From: an uncultured Gammaproteobacteria bacterium
GTDB lineage: Bacteria; Pseudomonadota; Gammaproteobacteria; CAKMZV01
Assembly (NCBI GenBank): GCA_929200535.1
Contig: CAKMZV010000011.1
Coordinates: forward strand, 1-60,112
Length of the DNA stretch: 60,112 bases
Direction: 5' to 3'
Shown: positions 1-8,695 of the stretch, piece after piece
Position numbering within the stretch: the first letter of the stretch is position 1
Layout of the letters: each line of letters opens with the position of its first letter
Translations under genes and position numbers: made by a program
Notes under the pieces: generated by a model
What the model was told of the DNA's origin: nothing
What the model saw: only the letters and a program-made list of their open reading frames with translations
The model's database searches: none

Positions 1-1
1 T

Positions 2-229
2 TGGCGCCTACCCAACGTTAAAGAACTTTATTCTTTGCTGGCATTAGATCGCTTTAAACCCAGAATCAACTTATCCATTTTTCCGAACACCCTATCGGAT
101 GAGTATTGGACCTCTTCGCCTATTGAGAATACCCATGGGTGGGTCGTCGATTTCCGTATTGGCTTTCATCACCAATTAATACGCACCAGAAGTGGTTATC
201 GAGTACGTCTTGTTCGCTCCACCCTGTAA
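2..229 (+). CDS. DUF1566 (Lcl C-terminal) domain protein, 5'-truncated by window edge
   Basis: An open frame runs in from the window edge and stops at 229. It begins WRLPNVKELYSLL and continues with YWTSSPIENTHGW, VVDFRIGF and a final YRVRLVRSTL. This is the recognisable pattern of the DUF1566/Lcl C-terminal domain: WRLP-x-x-KEL, then YWTSSP, then a closing VRLVR. Such domains sit at the C-terminus of exported or surface proteins, and their function is not established. The beginning of the gene is outside the window, so length and signal peptide cannot be judged. A remnant of the GAGACC inverted-repeat element follows about 25 bp downstream. Confidence 0.75.
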   Translation, partial: WRLPNVKELYSLLALDRFKPRINLSIFPNTLSDEYWTSSPIENTHGWVVDFRIGFHHQLIRTRSGYRVRLVRSTL

Positions 230-252
230 TTTTTTTACTCTTTCCCACTTTA

Positions 253-281
253 CTTGTCATATCTTTTATTGCAAAGGTCTC
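253..281. repeat. Solo end of the GAGACC inverted-repeat element
   Basis: The stretch CTTGTCATATCTTTTATTGC followed by AAAGGTCTC is the reverse complement of the left end of the elements at 5910, 11628 and 51192. Only this end is present. The rest of the element has been lost or was never here. Confidence 0.7.
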
Positions 282-301
282 CATCTATAATTCAATGAGG
301 A

Positions 302-307
302 TATAAT
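302..307 (+). promoter_or_regulatory. Putative -10 box of rnpB
   Basis: A perfect TATAAT lies 8 bp before the inferred 5' end of RNase P RNA. No convincing -35 hexamer is visible 17 bp upstream, where the ancient repeat end lies. Confidence 0.5.
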
Positions 308-314
308 AAAATTG

Positions 315-680
315 GGGAGTTGGTTAGGCAATCGCTGTTTATTCAGTAGTGGATAAATGGAGGAAAGTCCGGGCTCCATAGGGTATGATGCCAGATAACG
401 TCTGGGCGGTGTGAGCCGATGGAAAGTGCCGCAGAAAAAATACCGCCATAAAAATTTTTTGTGGTAAGGGTGAAAAGGTGTGGTAAGAGCGCACCGCACG
501 AGTGGTAACATTCGTGGCAGGGTAAACCCCATCAGGAGAAAGATCAAATAAAGAAATATTGAGTTTGACTCAACAGCACGACCCGTGCTGGTTTCTGGGT
601 AGATCGCTATAGCTTGTTAGTGATAATAAGCACAGATGAATGATTGCTCTCGACAGAACCCGGCTTATCGACTAACTTCC
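315..680 (+). ncRNA. rnpB: RNase P RNA (class A)
   Basis: Catalytic RNA of ribonuclease P, which removes 5' leaders from pre-tRNAs. The universal blocks are present in order: GGAGGAAAGTCCGGGCTCC near 358-376, GGTAAGGGTGAAAAGGTG near 463-480, GTGGTAAGAGCGCACCGC near 481-498, GGCAGGGTAAACCCC near 516-530, and GACAGAACCCGGCTTATCG near 652-670. The P1 helix forms between GTTAG at the 5' end and CTAAC just before 677. The boundaries are inferred from P1 pairing and may be off by a few bases. Open frames on the opposite strand here are shadows. Confidence 0.95.
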
Positions 681-705
681 TTTTTAAAATAATATATTAT
701 GAACG

Positions 706-945
706 ATGAACGAGCAGATAATACTTAACATCAAAAACCATATTGACCCTAAAGCAGAGGTACTCATTGATGGTAGTGATTGTAGTTTACAGGTGACTGT
801 CATTAGCGAAGTGTTCACAGATTGTAATACAATCAAGCGACATCGAATGATTAATGAGCTTTTTAAAGAAGATATTTTAAGCGGCAAGTTGCACGCTTTA
901 TCTATTAAAACCCATACTCCCGCTGAGTATGGAAACATAAAATAA
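706..945 (+). CDS. ibaG: BolA family protein, IbaG/YrbA type
   Basis: A 79-residue BolA-fold protein. BolA/IbaG proteins pair with monothiol glutaredoxins to handle iron-sulfur clusters, and IbaG is linked to acid stress. The conserved TIKRHRMINELF segment at about 44-55 matches the family's helix-turn region carrying the invariant histidine. Short length and position directly upstream of murA, as with yrbA-murA in E. coli, favour the IbaG branch over BolA itself. An ATG at 699 is in another frame and stops at once, so 706 is the likely start. The gene ends 9 bp before murA and is probably cotranscribed with it. Confidence 0.85.
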   Translation: MNEQIILNIKNHIDPKAEVLIDGSDCSLQVTVISEVFTDCNTIKRHRMINELFKEDILSGKLHALSIKTHTPAEYGNIK

Positions 946-954
946 TTAATAATA

Positions 955-2256
955 ATGGATAAACTTTTTGTTAATGGAGGGGTTGCACTAAAGGGTGATG
1001 TCGAAATTGCTGGAGCAAAAAATGCCATTTTGCCGATAATGATGGCTTCGGTGATGAGTAAGTCATCTATACTCATTCATAATATCCCGCATCTTCGCGA
1101 TGTGACAATGACTTTGCAATTGCTTTCAAAACTTGGCGTTAAGTGTAAATTGAATTATTTGAAAAGCTTAAGTGTAGAAATTGATTCTACTTCTTTACAG
1201 TCCACTTCTCCTGATGTCGAACTTGTTCAATCTATGCGGGCTTCTATTATGTTGATGGGTCCTTTGCTTGCACGTTATGGAGAGGTTAAATTATATTATC
1301 CAGGAGGGTGCGTTATTGGTTCAAGACCAATCGATTTGCATATCCAAGGGTTACAAAAAATGGGGGCAGAAATCACTCAAGATGATGAGTATATTTTTGC
1401 TCGGGCTACCCGCTTAAAGGGGGCTGAGATTACTTTTCCTGTGGTCAGTGTAACAGGTACAGAAAATATAATGAGTGCTGCAGTTTTAGCAGAAGGGGAA
1501 ACCATCATTAATAATGCTGCCTTAGAGCCAGAGGTTTCTAACTTGGCAAATTATTTAAATCAGATGGGCGGGAAAATTTCTGGTATTGGCAGTAATCGTT
1601 TGATTATTAAAGGTGTTAAAGAGCTTCATGGTGCTGAATATCCTATTGTTTCTGATCGAGTTGAAGCATCAACTTATCTTGTTGCTGGTATTATGACTCA
1701 AGGAAAAGTGCGTGCAAAGCATACGAATATGAATAATTTTCAAGCAGTAATTGATGTTTTAAAGAAAACTGGGGCAAAAATTTCTTCTGGTAATGATTGG
1801 GTAGAGGCTGATATGCTTGGCAAAAAACCAAAAGCGGTAGATGTGGTAACACAACCTTTTCCTGGTTTCCCGACAGATGTTCAAGCTCAGATAGTTGCCC
1901 TTAACTCAGTTGCTGAGGGGTCTGCTTATGTGGAAGAGACTATTTTTGAGAGTCGCTTCCATCATGTTTCTGAGTTACAAAAAATGGGAGCAGATTTAAA
2001 GCAAGTGAAAAATAAAGTGTATAGCAATGGCGTAAAGCTACACGGAGCAGAGACCATCGCCAGTGATTTAAGAGCATCCGCAAGTTTGGTCTTAGCGAGC
2101 TTAGTGGCAGAAGGTAGTAGTGTTATTGATAAGGTGCAACATATTGACCGTGGGTATGAGCTAATAGAAGAAAAATTTTCTTGTCTGGGGGCAGATATAC
2201 ATCGCCTTCATGATAATCATTTTATTGCTAAGCAAAAATCTGTAGTTGGAGTCTAG
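955..2256 (+). CDS. murA: UDP-N-acetylglucosamine 1-carboxyvinyltransferase
   Basis: MurA transfers enolpyruvate from phosphoenolpyruvate to UDP-GlcNAc, the first committed step of peptidoglycan synthesis in the cytoplasm. The 433-residue length is normal. K22 and N23 (AGAKNA) bind substrate. The mobile loop PGGCVIGSRP carries the catalytic cysteine at 119, so the enzyme is of the fosfomycin-sensitive Cys type as far as sequence tells. The C-terminal half has the second EPSP-synthase-like domain. The final TAG shares its last base with the GTG start of hisG, implying translational coupling. Confidence 0.97.
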   Translation: MDKLFVNGGVALKGDVEIAGAKNAILPIMMASVMSKSSILIHNIPHLRDVTMTLQLLSKLGVKCKLNYLKSLSVEIDSTSLQSTSPDVELVQSMRASIMLMGPLLARYGEVKLYYPGGCVIGSRPIDLHIQGLQKMGAEITQDDEYIFARATRLKGAEITFPVVSVTGTENIMSAAVLAEGETIINNAALEPEVSNLANYLNQMGGKISGIGSNRLIIKGVKELHGAEYPIVSDRVEASTYLVAGIMTQGKVRAKHTNMNNFQAVIDVLKKTGAKISSGNDWVEADMLGKKPKAVDVVTQPFPGFPTDVQAQIVALNSVAEGSAYVEETIFESRFHHVSELQKMGADLKQVKNKVYSNGVKLHGAETIASDLRASASLVLASLVAEGSSVIDKVQHIDRGYELIEEKFSCLGADIHRLHDNHFIAKQKSVVGV

Positions 2257-2903
2257 TGTCTAAGCCAATTATTATTGCACTTGCTAAGGGCAAGGTCTGT
2301 GTAGAAAGTTTGACTTTTTTAAAGGCGTTGGATATTTATCCAACAATTGATTTGGATTCTCGTAAGCTCTTAATAGATACCAATAATCCTAATTTTAAAT
2401 TGATTGTTGTGCGTTCTTCAGATGTTCCTGTTTATGTGCGGCATGGCGTGGTGGATTTTGGTATTGTTGGTAAAGATGTATTATTAGAGCAGGTTCGCTA
2501 TGGTTATTATGAGATAGTAGATTTGAAGTTTGCCGCTTGTAAGCTAATGTTAGCTACCTTAGAAAATAAAACACAGTGGCAACAACAACATTATCTGACG
2601 GTAGCAACAAAGTTTGATCAAACTACCGATCGTTGGTTTGCTAAACAAGGCAAGCAGGTGGAAATTATTCATCTTAATGGAGCGATTGAGTTAGCAGCTA
2701 CCAGCGGCTTATCTTATGCTATTGTCGATTTGGTAAGTACGGGGAAAACTCTTAAGGCTAATGGGCTTGTCGGCTTAGAAACAATTGCCGAAATATCTTC
2801 ACGTTTAATTGTTAACGAACAAGCGTATAAGTACCGCACAACAGCAATGAAAGAGTTCATTGCTCAATGCCAACAACAAGAGACCTTTGCACAAAAGATA
2901 TGA
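2256..2903 (+). CDS. hisG: ATP phosphoribosyltransferase, short form, with repeat-derived C-terminus
   Basis: HisG joins ATP and PRPP in the first step of histidine synthesis. The 215-residue length identifies the short form, which lacks the C-terminal ACT-like regulatory domain and normally needs HisZ as partner. HisZ is not in this window. Family signatures visible are ALAKGK near the start, VDFGIVGKD at about 67-75 and ATSGLSYAIVDLVSTGKTLKANGL, the PRPP-binding region. The start is GTG overlapping the murA stop by one base. The last seven codons (ETFAQKI) and the TGA stop come from a GAGACCTTTGCAC repeat end inserted at 2880, so the native C-terminus was replaced. Confidence 0.95.
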   Translation: MSKPIIIALAKGKVCVESLTFLKALDIYPTIDLDSRKLLIDTNNPNFKLIVVRSSDVPVYVRHGVVDFGIVGKDVLLEQVRYGYYEIVDLKFAACKLMLATLENKTQWQQQHYLTVATKFDQTTDRWFAKQGKQVEIIHLNGAIELAATSGLSYAIVDLVSTGKTLKANGLVGLETIAEISSRLIVNEQAYKYRTTAMKEFIAQCQQQETFAQKI

Positions 2904-2920
2904 CAAGTAAAAAAATCTCA
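2880..2920. repeat. Left-end fragment of GAGACC element fused to hisG
   Basis: GAGACCTTTGCACAAAAGAT followed by ATGACAAGTAAAAAA is identical to the left ends of the full elements at 11628 and 47644. The fragment breaks off after the A-run, with a short 'atctca' remnant that may derive from the opposite end. It supplies the hisG stop codon and lies just before hisD. Confidence 0.8.
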
Positions 2921-2935
2921 ATGAGGTGTTGAAAA

Positions 2936-4237
2936 ATGCAACGTATCGATACTCAAAGTAGCGATTTTGAAGCACAAATCAAAGAAGTTGTTTTCCCTGC
3001 TCACAGTACTGATGTCGATCTAAAAATTCACACAAAAGTCAGTAATATTATCACCAAGATTAGACAAGATGGTGATGCAGCTCTTATCGAGTTTACCAAG
3101 CGTTTTGATAACAATGGTGTTGGCAGTGCCAGTGAATTAAAAATTGCCCCCCATAAAATAACACAAGGATTAGAGCTAATTGATGCACAGAGTATTGCTG
3201 ATTTGCAGTTGGCTATTGAGCGTATTTCTCGTTTTCATCAAAAACAACTTGTTCAAGATTGGTTTTATACCGATGAACAAGGTGTTCTTCTCGGGCAACG
3301 AGTTTTACCTATTGAAAGTGTTGGAGTTTATGTGCCTGGAGGCAAGGCGTGCTATCCTTCTTCTATTTTAATGAATGTCATTCCAGCACAAGTGGCAGGA
3401 GTGCAACAAATCAGTTTAGTCACGCCAGCAATGAATGGTGAACTTAATCCAATTGTTCTTGCTACTGCAGCGTTACTGGGTATTGAAAATATTTATCAAA
3501 TTGGCGGTGCGCAGGCAGTTGCTGCCTTAGCTTATGGCACCGAAACGGTGCCGGGGGTCGATAAAATTACTGGTCCAGGAAATGCCTATGTTGCCGAGGC
3601 AAAGCGACAAGTGTTTGGAGCCGTTGGTATTGATATGATTGCTGGTCCATCGGAGGTGGTAATTATTGCCGATAAATCCGCAAATCCTACCCATCTTGCG
3701 ATTGATCTTTTTGCACAAGCAGAGCATGATGAATTAGCTCGAGCAATTTTAATTAGTGATAATCAAGAAATTTTAGATAAGACCGTTGAGGCAATAGAGC
3801 ACGAAATAACAAAAATGCCTCGTCAGGCAATTATTCGTGAGTCCTTAAAAAATCACGGTGCATTTATCAAAACCCAAAATCTCGATGAAAGTATCGAAAT
3901 AAGCAATCAAATTGCCCCTGAGCATTTGGAACTTTGCATCGATAGTGCCGAGGAGGTGATGACCAAAGTGCAGTCAGCAGGGGCTATTTTTCTTGGCAAA
4001 CATACTCCAGAGGCTTTTGGCGATTATCTTGCTGGGAGCAATCATATTCTACCTACTTCTCGCAGTGCTCGGTTTTCCTCTCCTCTGGGGGTGTATGATT
4101 TTCAAAAACGGAGTAATTATATTCAAGCAAATGCCAGTGCCGCACAGCAACTATTCCCAACAGTGAGTCGGTTGGCTAAGGTTGAGGGTTTGCATGCTCA
4201 CAGTCTTTCCTGTGATTTACGAGTTGATAGCAAATAA
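2936..4237 (+). CDS. hisD: Histidinol dehydrogenase
   Basis: A zinc enzyme that oxidises histidinol to histidine in two NAD-dependent steps, the end of the pathway. The 433-residue length fits the family. Visible signatures are VPGGKACYPSSILMN (NAD-binding region), GGAQAVAALAYGTETVPGVD, the zinc-ligand region AQAEHDE, and the C-terminal EGLHAHSLS with the catalytic or metal histidines. It lies 32 bp after hisG, separated by the repeat remnant, and 5 bp before hisC, so the three his genes probably form one transcript with murA. Confidence 0.97.
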   Translation: MQRIDTQSSDFEAQIKEVVFPAHSTDVDLKIHTKVSNIITKIRQDGDAALIEFTKRFDNNGVGSASELKIAPHKITQGLELIDAQSIADLQLAIERISRFHQKQLVQDWFYTDEQGVLLGQRVLPIESVGVYVPGGKACYPSSILMNVIPAQVAGVQQISLVTPAMNGELNPIVLATAALLGIENIYQIGGAQAVAALAYGTETVPGVDKITGPGNAYVAEAKRQVFGAVGIDMIAGPSEVVIIADKSANPTHLAIDLFAQAEHDELARAILISDNQEILDKTVEAIEHEITKMPRQAIIRESLKNHGAFIKTQNLDESIEISNQIAPEHLELCIDSAEEVMTKVQSAGAIFLGKHTPEAFGDYLAGSNHILPTSRSARFSSPLGVYDFQKRSNYIQANASAAQQLFPTVSRLAKVEGLHAHSLSCDLRVDSK

Positions 4238-4242
4238 ACCAA

Positions 4243-5364
4243 ATGAATCATTTAATTCGTGATGAAATTCGGCAATTAAAGGCGTACGATGCACAGCATA
4301 GTTTTGAGGGCGTTAAATTAGATGCGATGGAAAGCCCTTGGAGTGCAATTGATTTTACCGATGCAGAGCTTATTACAGAAATTCAAAAAAACAAAATTAA
4401 CTTATATCCAGATCCTTACCAAAGTGAGTTACGTCAAACGGTGGCAGAGTATTTTTCTCTTAATACTGATGAATTACTATTTGGTAATGGTTCCGATGAG
4501 TTAATTGTATTGATAATGATGGCAATTGGCAGAGTTAGAGATACCATTTTGAGTGTTAATCCCACTTTCTCTGTTTATCAAATTCAAGCCATTGCCAATC
4601 AGCGACGCTATATAAGTGTGCCGCTGAGGGCGGATTTTTCTCTGAATGTTGAGCATACAATAAAACAAATACAAGAGCATCAACCAATTATTACTTTTAT
4701 TGCTTATCCAAATAATCCAACGGGAAATTGTTTTGAGCGAGCCGATATTGAAAAAATCATTCAAGCAACGAATGGTTTAGTGGTGCTTGATGAAGCGTAT
4801 TATGCTTTTGCCAGAGATCAAGGATTTTTACAAAGTATTCAAAAGTACGAGAACCTTTTAGTAATGCGTACTTTTTCAAAAGTCGGATTTGCAGGTCTGC
4901 GCGTTGGTTTGTTAGTAGGACATCAACAGTGGCTATCACAGATTAACAAGGTTCGTTTACCCTATAATATTAATACATTATCACAATCGTTATTAAGTTA
5001 TGCCTTAAAAACTCCGCAATGTTTTGAAGATAGGGCACGGCTTATTTGTAAAGAGCGTGAAAAGTTATACTCGCAGTTGCAAGCATTGTCGGCTGATTTA
5101 ACGGTAAAAGTGTATCCCAGTGATGCTAATTTTTTATTATTTAAAATAGTTGATAAGACCAGAGACATTGATGAAAACCACATTCATCAGCTGGCTTTAT
5201 TGGTGCACCAAGAACTTAAAAAACAAGGCATTTTAATTCGTTGTTTATCCACTCCCAATGGATTATTAAATGGTTGTTTGCGTGTGAGTATTGGGACTTG
5301 CGAAGAAAATCAGATATTTTTACAAATATTAAAGCAAATAATGATAAAATTTTGTGAAAAATAG
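4243..5364 (+). CDS. hisC: Histidinol-phosphate aminotransferase
   Basis: A PLP-dependent class I/II fold aminotransferase converting imidazole-acetol phosphate to histidinol phosphate. The 373-residue length is typical. Recognisable parts are FGNGSDELI (phosphate-binding), YPNNPTGNCF near 150, VVLDEAYYAF with the conserved Asp and Tyr, and RTFSKVGFAGLRVG containing the Schiff-base lysine. The C-terminus IRCLSTPNGLLNGCLRVSIGT holds the carboxylate-binding Arg. Only a weak Shine-Dalgarno precedes the ATG. Tight spacing to hisD suggests coupling. Confidence 0.96.
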   Translation: MNHLIRDEIRQLKAYDAQHSFEGVKLDAMESPWSAIDFTDAELITEIQKNKINLYPDPYQSELRQTVAEYFSLNTDELLFGNGSDELIVLIMMAIGRVRDTILSVNPTFSVYQIQAIANQRRYISVPLRADFSLNVEHTIKQIQEHQPIITFIAYPNNPTGNCFERADIEKIIQATNGLVVLDEAYYAFARDQGFLQSIQKYENLLVMRTFSKVGFAGLRVGLLVGHQQWLSQINKVRLPYNINTLSQSLLSYALKTPQCFEDRARLICKEREKLYSQLQALSADLTVKVYPSDANFLLFKIVDKTRDIDENHIHQLALLVHQELKKQGILIRCLSTPNGLLNGCLRVSIGTCEENQIFLQILKQIMIKFCEK

Positions 5365-5412
5365 GCGACAATTAAAAGAAAAGAAAAATATTTTTTTTAA
5401 GGAGAGATAGAT

Positions 5413-5892
5413 ATGATAAATAAAGCAATTCTTATTGGTAATGCAGGGGCAGACCCAGAAATTCGGAGATCAAATAATGGCAATGCGGTTGTTTCCTTAA
5501 GCATAGCAACTTCCGAGCGTTGGCGCGATAAAACTTCGGGAGAAATGCAAACACGCACCGAATGGCATCGAGTGGTTTTTTTTAGCAGGCTTGCAGAAAT
5601 TGTTGGTGAGTATGTGCGCAAGGGTAGCAAAATTTACGTAGAAGGTAGGATACAAACTCGTAAATGGGTTGCTCAAGATGGACAAGATCGTTATACAACA
5701 GAAATTGTGGCAGATTCAATGCAACTATTGGATCCCAAAAATAGCAATCCAACTGGTGGTTCCACAGAACAATATCAGAGTGCACCACCTCCAGCTCGTT
5801 CACCATCACCAGCCACACAAACACAAGAAACGAATAATTTTGATAATTCCTCGCCTGATAATGGTATTGAGGACGATGATATTCCATTTTAA
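5413..5892 (+). CDS. ssb: Single-stranded DNA-binding protein
   Basis: SSB tetramers coat single-stranded DNA in replication, repair and recombination. Residues 1 to about 110 form the OB-fold ([18 protein letters not shown], then TEWHRVVFF). A Pro/Gln/Asn-rich linker follows and the protein ends in the acidic tip DDDIPF that recruits partner proteins. Length 159 is normal. The start has a good AGGAGAG Shine-Dalgarno. Through single-stranded DNA it could matter for integron recombination, which uses folded single-stranded attC, but that link is inference. A full repeat element follows 17 bp after the stop. Confidence 0.97.
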   Translation: MINKAILIGNAGADPEIRRSNNGNAVVSLSIATSERWRDKTSGEMQTRTEWHRVVFFSRLAEIVGEYVRKGSKIYVEGRIQTRKWVAQDGQDRYTTEIVADSMQLLDPKNSNPTGGSTEQYQSAPPPARSPSPATQTQETNNFDNSSPDNGIEDDDIPF

Positions 5893-5909
5893 TCCGTTAT
5901 AATTAAAAG

Positions 5910-6068
5910 GAGACCTTTGCACAAAAGATATGATAAGTAAAAAAGCAAAAAACCGCTCTGATTGTTGTTGTGAAATTTGCGAAGACGGACGTATTAGCTT
6001 CATTTCACGCCTCAATCAGAACGATTTTTTATCTTTTTTCTTTTACCATACTTTTATGCAAAGGTCTC
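5910..6068. mobile_element. GAGACC inverted-repeat element A (non-autonomous, 159 bp)
   Basis: Begins GAGACCTTTGCACAAAAGAT and ends TTTATGCAAAGGTCTC. The terminal 12 bases are perfect inverted repeats. The interior has a second nested imperfect palindrome (CTGATTG..TGTGAAA paired with TTTCACGCCTCAATCAG) around GAAGACGGACGTATTAGCT. No open frame for a transposase fits. The termini resemble those of IS5-type elements, so this is probably a MITE mobilised in trans. Its interior is shared with copies at 11628 and 51192. Confidence 0.85.
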
Positions 6069-6071
6069 ATT

Positions 6072-6083
6072 GAGACCTTTGCA
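6072..6083. repeat. Extra solo GAGACCTTTGCA end
   Basis: A second GAGACCTTTGCA begins 3 bp after element A, in the same sense as a left end, and then diverges (TAAATAAAG). It looks like the remnant of a nested or tandem insertion. Nothing else recognisable lies between here and rpoZ at 6211. Confidence 0.6.
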
Positions 6084-6210
6084 TAAATAAAGTTATCAGG
6101 GTATTTTTGCCCTTTGTTTATACTTTTTTGTAGAAATCTCAGACTGGATGAAAAGCGTTATCTGAAAATTTTTCATTATATTTCAATTACTAAAAATTTA
6201 AAAAATAAAT

Positions 6211-6492
6211 ATGGCAAGAATTACCATCGATGATTGTGTGGATAAAGTTGAAAATCAATTTGATTTAACTTTACTCGTAGCACAAAGAGCAACACAGATT
6301 AGCGAAGGTAGTAAACCTCGCCTTGTAGGCAAAAAAGATAAAGCAGTTGTCATTGCTTTACGTGAAATTGCGGCAGGAGTTACCGATGAAGCTGCTGTAT
6401 TAGAAGAAGAGAGAGCTATTTTAGATGCTAACCGTACCATACACGAAATTCGTACTAATAAAAAATCTGAAAGTTTTCAAGAGGAAACCTAA
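6211..6492 (+). CDS. rpoZ: RNA polymerase omega subunit
   Basis: Omega helps assemble RNA polymerase by chaperoning the beta' subunit and mediates ppGpp binding at one site. The 93 residues begin [20 protein letters not shown], followed by [10 protein letters not shown] and [13 protein letters not shown], all standard for gammaproteobacterial omega. It lies 2 bp before spoT, the classical rpoZ-spoT arrangement, coupling omega and the ppGpp enzyme in one operon. Confidence 0.96.
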   Translation: MARITIDDCVDKVENQFDLTLLVAQRATQISEGSKPRLVGKKDKAVVIALREIAAGVTDEAAVLEEERAILDANRTIHEIRTNKKSESFQEET

Positions 6493-6494
6493 TC

Positions 6495-8639
6495 TTGCAA
6501 TTCTATCAAGAATTATCACAAAAAACTTCTTACTTAAATACTAAAGATAAAAGACGCCTTAAAGAGGCGTTTTTGTTTGCCGAGAACGCCCACAGTGGGC
6601 AAACCCGAAAAACCGGCGAACCCTATATTACCCATCCAGTCCAAGTCGCACAATCTCTTGCTGATTTACGCATTGATACGGATTGTCTAATCAGTGCGTT
6701 ATTGCACGATGTTGTTGAAGATACTCACTTTACTCTCGAAGATATTGAAAAAAATTTTGGTTATAAAGTAGCCACTATTGTTTCTGGTTTAAGCCATTTG
6801 GAAGGCTATAAATACTCTTCTATTAATAAGCAGCAAGCAGCTAATTTTAGTAAAATGCTGATTACGACAGCAAAGGATATGCGAATTATTCTCATTAAAC
6901 TTGCTGATCGGATAGATAATATCAAAACAATTGATGTCTTTCGTGCGGAAAAACGCCAAAGAATAGCCCTTGAAACTTTAGAAATTTATGCTCCAATTGC
7001 CGCAAAAATTGGGCTTAACTCTTGGGGGCTATTTTTAGAAGATAAATCTTTTAAGGCTCTTCATCCCAACCGTTATCAGGTTTTAAGTAAAACGATTGCT
7101 CATATTAAGGGGGATCGTCAAGCATTGGTTGATGAAACATTAGAGACAATTAAAAACGAGCTAACACAAAATAATATTCATTTTATTGACGTTTCTGGGC
7201 GCGAAAAACAGCCGTATAGCGTTTTCAAGAAAATGACTCGCAAGAAGATTCGTTTTGAGCAATTGCAAGATTTATTTGCTTTTCGTGTTGTTGTCGAGGA
7301 TGTTGATTCTTGTTATCTTACTTTGGGTATTTTGCACCGTCTATTTCGCCCAGTGCCAGGAAGATTTAAAGATTATATTGCACTCCCTAAACCAAATGGC
7401 TATCAGTCGCTTCATACGGTGTTAATTAATCAAAAAGGAGTGCAGGCAGAGATGCAAATTCGCTCAAAAGAAATGCATTATAATGCAGAGCATGGCATTG
7501 CGGCTAATTGGATTTATAAGAGCGATAGCCCAGTAAAAGATGAGAATTTAATTTCTCATGAATGGCTCAATAATCTGTTAAATCTTTATGATGAAAATGC
7601 CGATAATATTGATCTTTTAGAATTTGCAAAATCAGATCTTGCCCCTAAGGAGATTTTTGTTTTTACCCCCGAGGGTAAATTAATTACTTTACCTGCAGGG
7701 GCAACTGCCCTTGATTTTGCCTATGCCATTCATTCCAAAGTAGGTAATCATGCGGTTTTTTGTGAAATTAATTTACAACGCAAGGAGCTTAATTCGCGCT
7801 TAGAAAATGGCGACATCATCAATATTATTACCAAAACACTTTCTTATCCAACCCCCAGCTGGTTAGAGTTTGTAAAAACTACCAGAGCAAGACAACATAT
7901 TCGAAATTATTTGCGCCATCGAAAAAATAAAGATTCCATCGCATTAGGCTCGGAATTACTAAAGGTCGCATTAAGAGCTGAAAAAATTTCCTTAGACCAA
8001 TTACCCAAATATGCCTTACAGACGCTATGTGAAGAAAGCAATGTTGAAACTATTGATCAATTATTATTGGAGCTTGGGCAGGGTTCACGTTTTTCAGCTT
8101 TGGTGGTAAAACAAATAATGGATATTATTGGGAAGCAGAAAAAAAGGATTTCTACTACGAAAAATAAAAAGCAATCGATAGAAGAGAATAAGGATTCTGA
8201 TGCATTAATTGTTGGTGGTGTTGAAAGTCTTGCTATCGAATTTGCTCGTTGTTGTGGACCGATTTATGGTGATTATATTGTGGGTTATTTAAGCCGAGAT
8301 AAAGGTTTGGTAGTGCACAGGCAATTTTGCCCAAATATTAAACACGTACGTAAAACTCCAGAAAATTTAATTAATGTTAAGTGGAATGCGGAGAAAAAGT
8401 TCGCCTTGCACACACGGTTAAAAATTGAGGCAGAAAAGGGGGCTGGGATTTTGGCACAGCTTTCTAGTATGATTGCCCATCAAGGAGTAGATATTGTCGA
8501 TATTGTGGTTGCACGTGAGATAAATTTTGTATCGGTTGAATTTGAAATTAAGATTGATAGCCGATACAATCTTGCTGAGCTTATTCGTAAATTACGTAAT
8601 ACAGTCAATATTAAAAAAGTACAACGGGTGATGAATTAA
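6495..8639 (+). CDS. spoT: Bifunctional (p)ppGpp synthetase/hydrolase
   Basis: Makes and degrades (p)ppGpp, the stringent-response alarmone. The 714 residues hold an HD hydrolase domain (HD at 71-72 within LLHDVVEDT), a synthetase domain (about 245-320, including GRFKDYIALPKPNGYQSLHT), a TGS domain (about 395-440, EIFVFTPEGKLITLPAGATA), and a C-terminal ACT domain (about 640-714). The intact HD motif and the synthetase loop suggest both activities remain. The start is a TTG 2 bp after rpoZ, so translation is likely coupled. No relA-like second copy lies in the window. Confidence 0.96.
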   Translation: MQFYQELSQKTSYLNTKDKRRLKEAFLFAENAHSGQTRKTGEPYITHPVQVAQSLADLRIDTDCLISALLHDVVEDTHFTLEDIEKNFGYKVATIVSGLSHLEGYKYSSINKQQAANFSKMLITTAKDMRIILIKLADRIDNIKTIDVFRAEKRQRIALETLEIYAPIAAKIGLNSWGLFLEDKSFKALHPNRYQVLSKTIAHIKGDRQALVDETLETIKNELTQNNIHFIDVSGREKQPYSVFKKMTRKKIRFEQLQDLFAFRVVVEDVDSCYLTLGILHRLFRPVPGRFKDYIALPKPNGYQSLHTVLINQKGVQAEMQIRSKEMHYNAEHGIAANWIYKSDSPVKDENLISHEWLNNLLNLYDENADNIDLLEFAKSDLAPKEIFVFTPEGKLITLPAGATALDFAYAIHSKVGNHAVFCEINLQRKELNSRLENGDIINIITKTLSYPTPSWLEFVKTTRARQHIRNYLRHRKNKDSIALGSELLKVALRAEKISLDQLPKYALQTLCEESNVETIDQLLLELGQGSRFSALVVKQIMDIIGKQKKRISTTKNKKQSIEENKDSDALIVGGVESLAIEFARCCGPIYGDYIVGYLSRDKGLVVHRQFCPNIKHVRKTPENLINVKWNAEKKFALHTRLKIEAEKGAGILAQLSSMIAHQGVDIVDIVVAREINFVSVEFEIKIDSRYNLAELIRKLRNTVNIKKVQRVMN

Positions 8640-8695
8640 TGAGACCGTTGCAGTAAGATACTGCTTAGCAACCAATGGATGGGAAGCACAAGGAA

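Noticed and set aside
266-547. 93-codon open frame antisense to rnpB
   Set aside because: The RNase P RNA blocks are unambiguous on the + strand, and the antisense frame has no ribosome site or family pattern.
684-1076. 130-codon frame on the minus strand over ibaG and murA
   Set aside because: It shadows two well-recognised genes; its composition is that of reversed coding DNA.
5582-6015. Minus-strand frames across ssb and the downstream repeat element
   Set aside because: They overlap the complete ssb gene and a palindromic repeat, and show no known motif.
8641-8673. GAGACCGTTGCAG after spoT as another repeat end
   Set aside because: Only the first six bases and TTGCA agree, and no further element sequence follows; could be chance.
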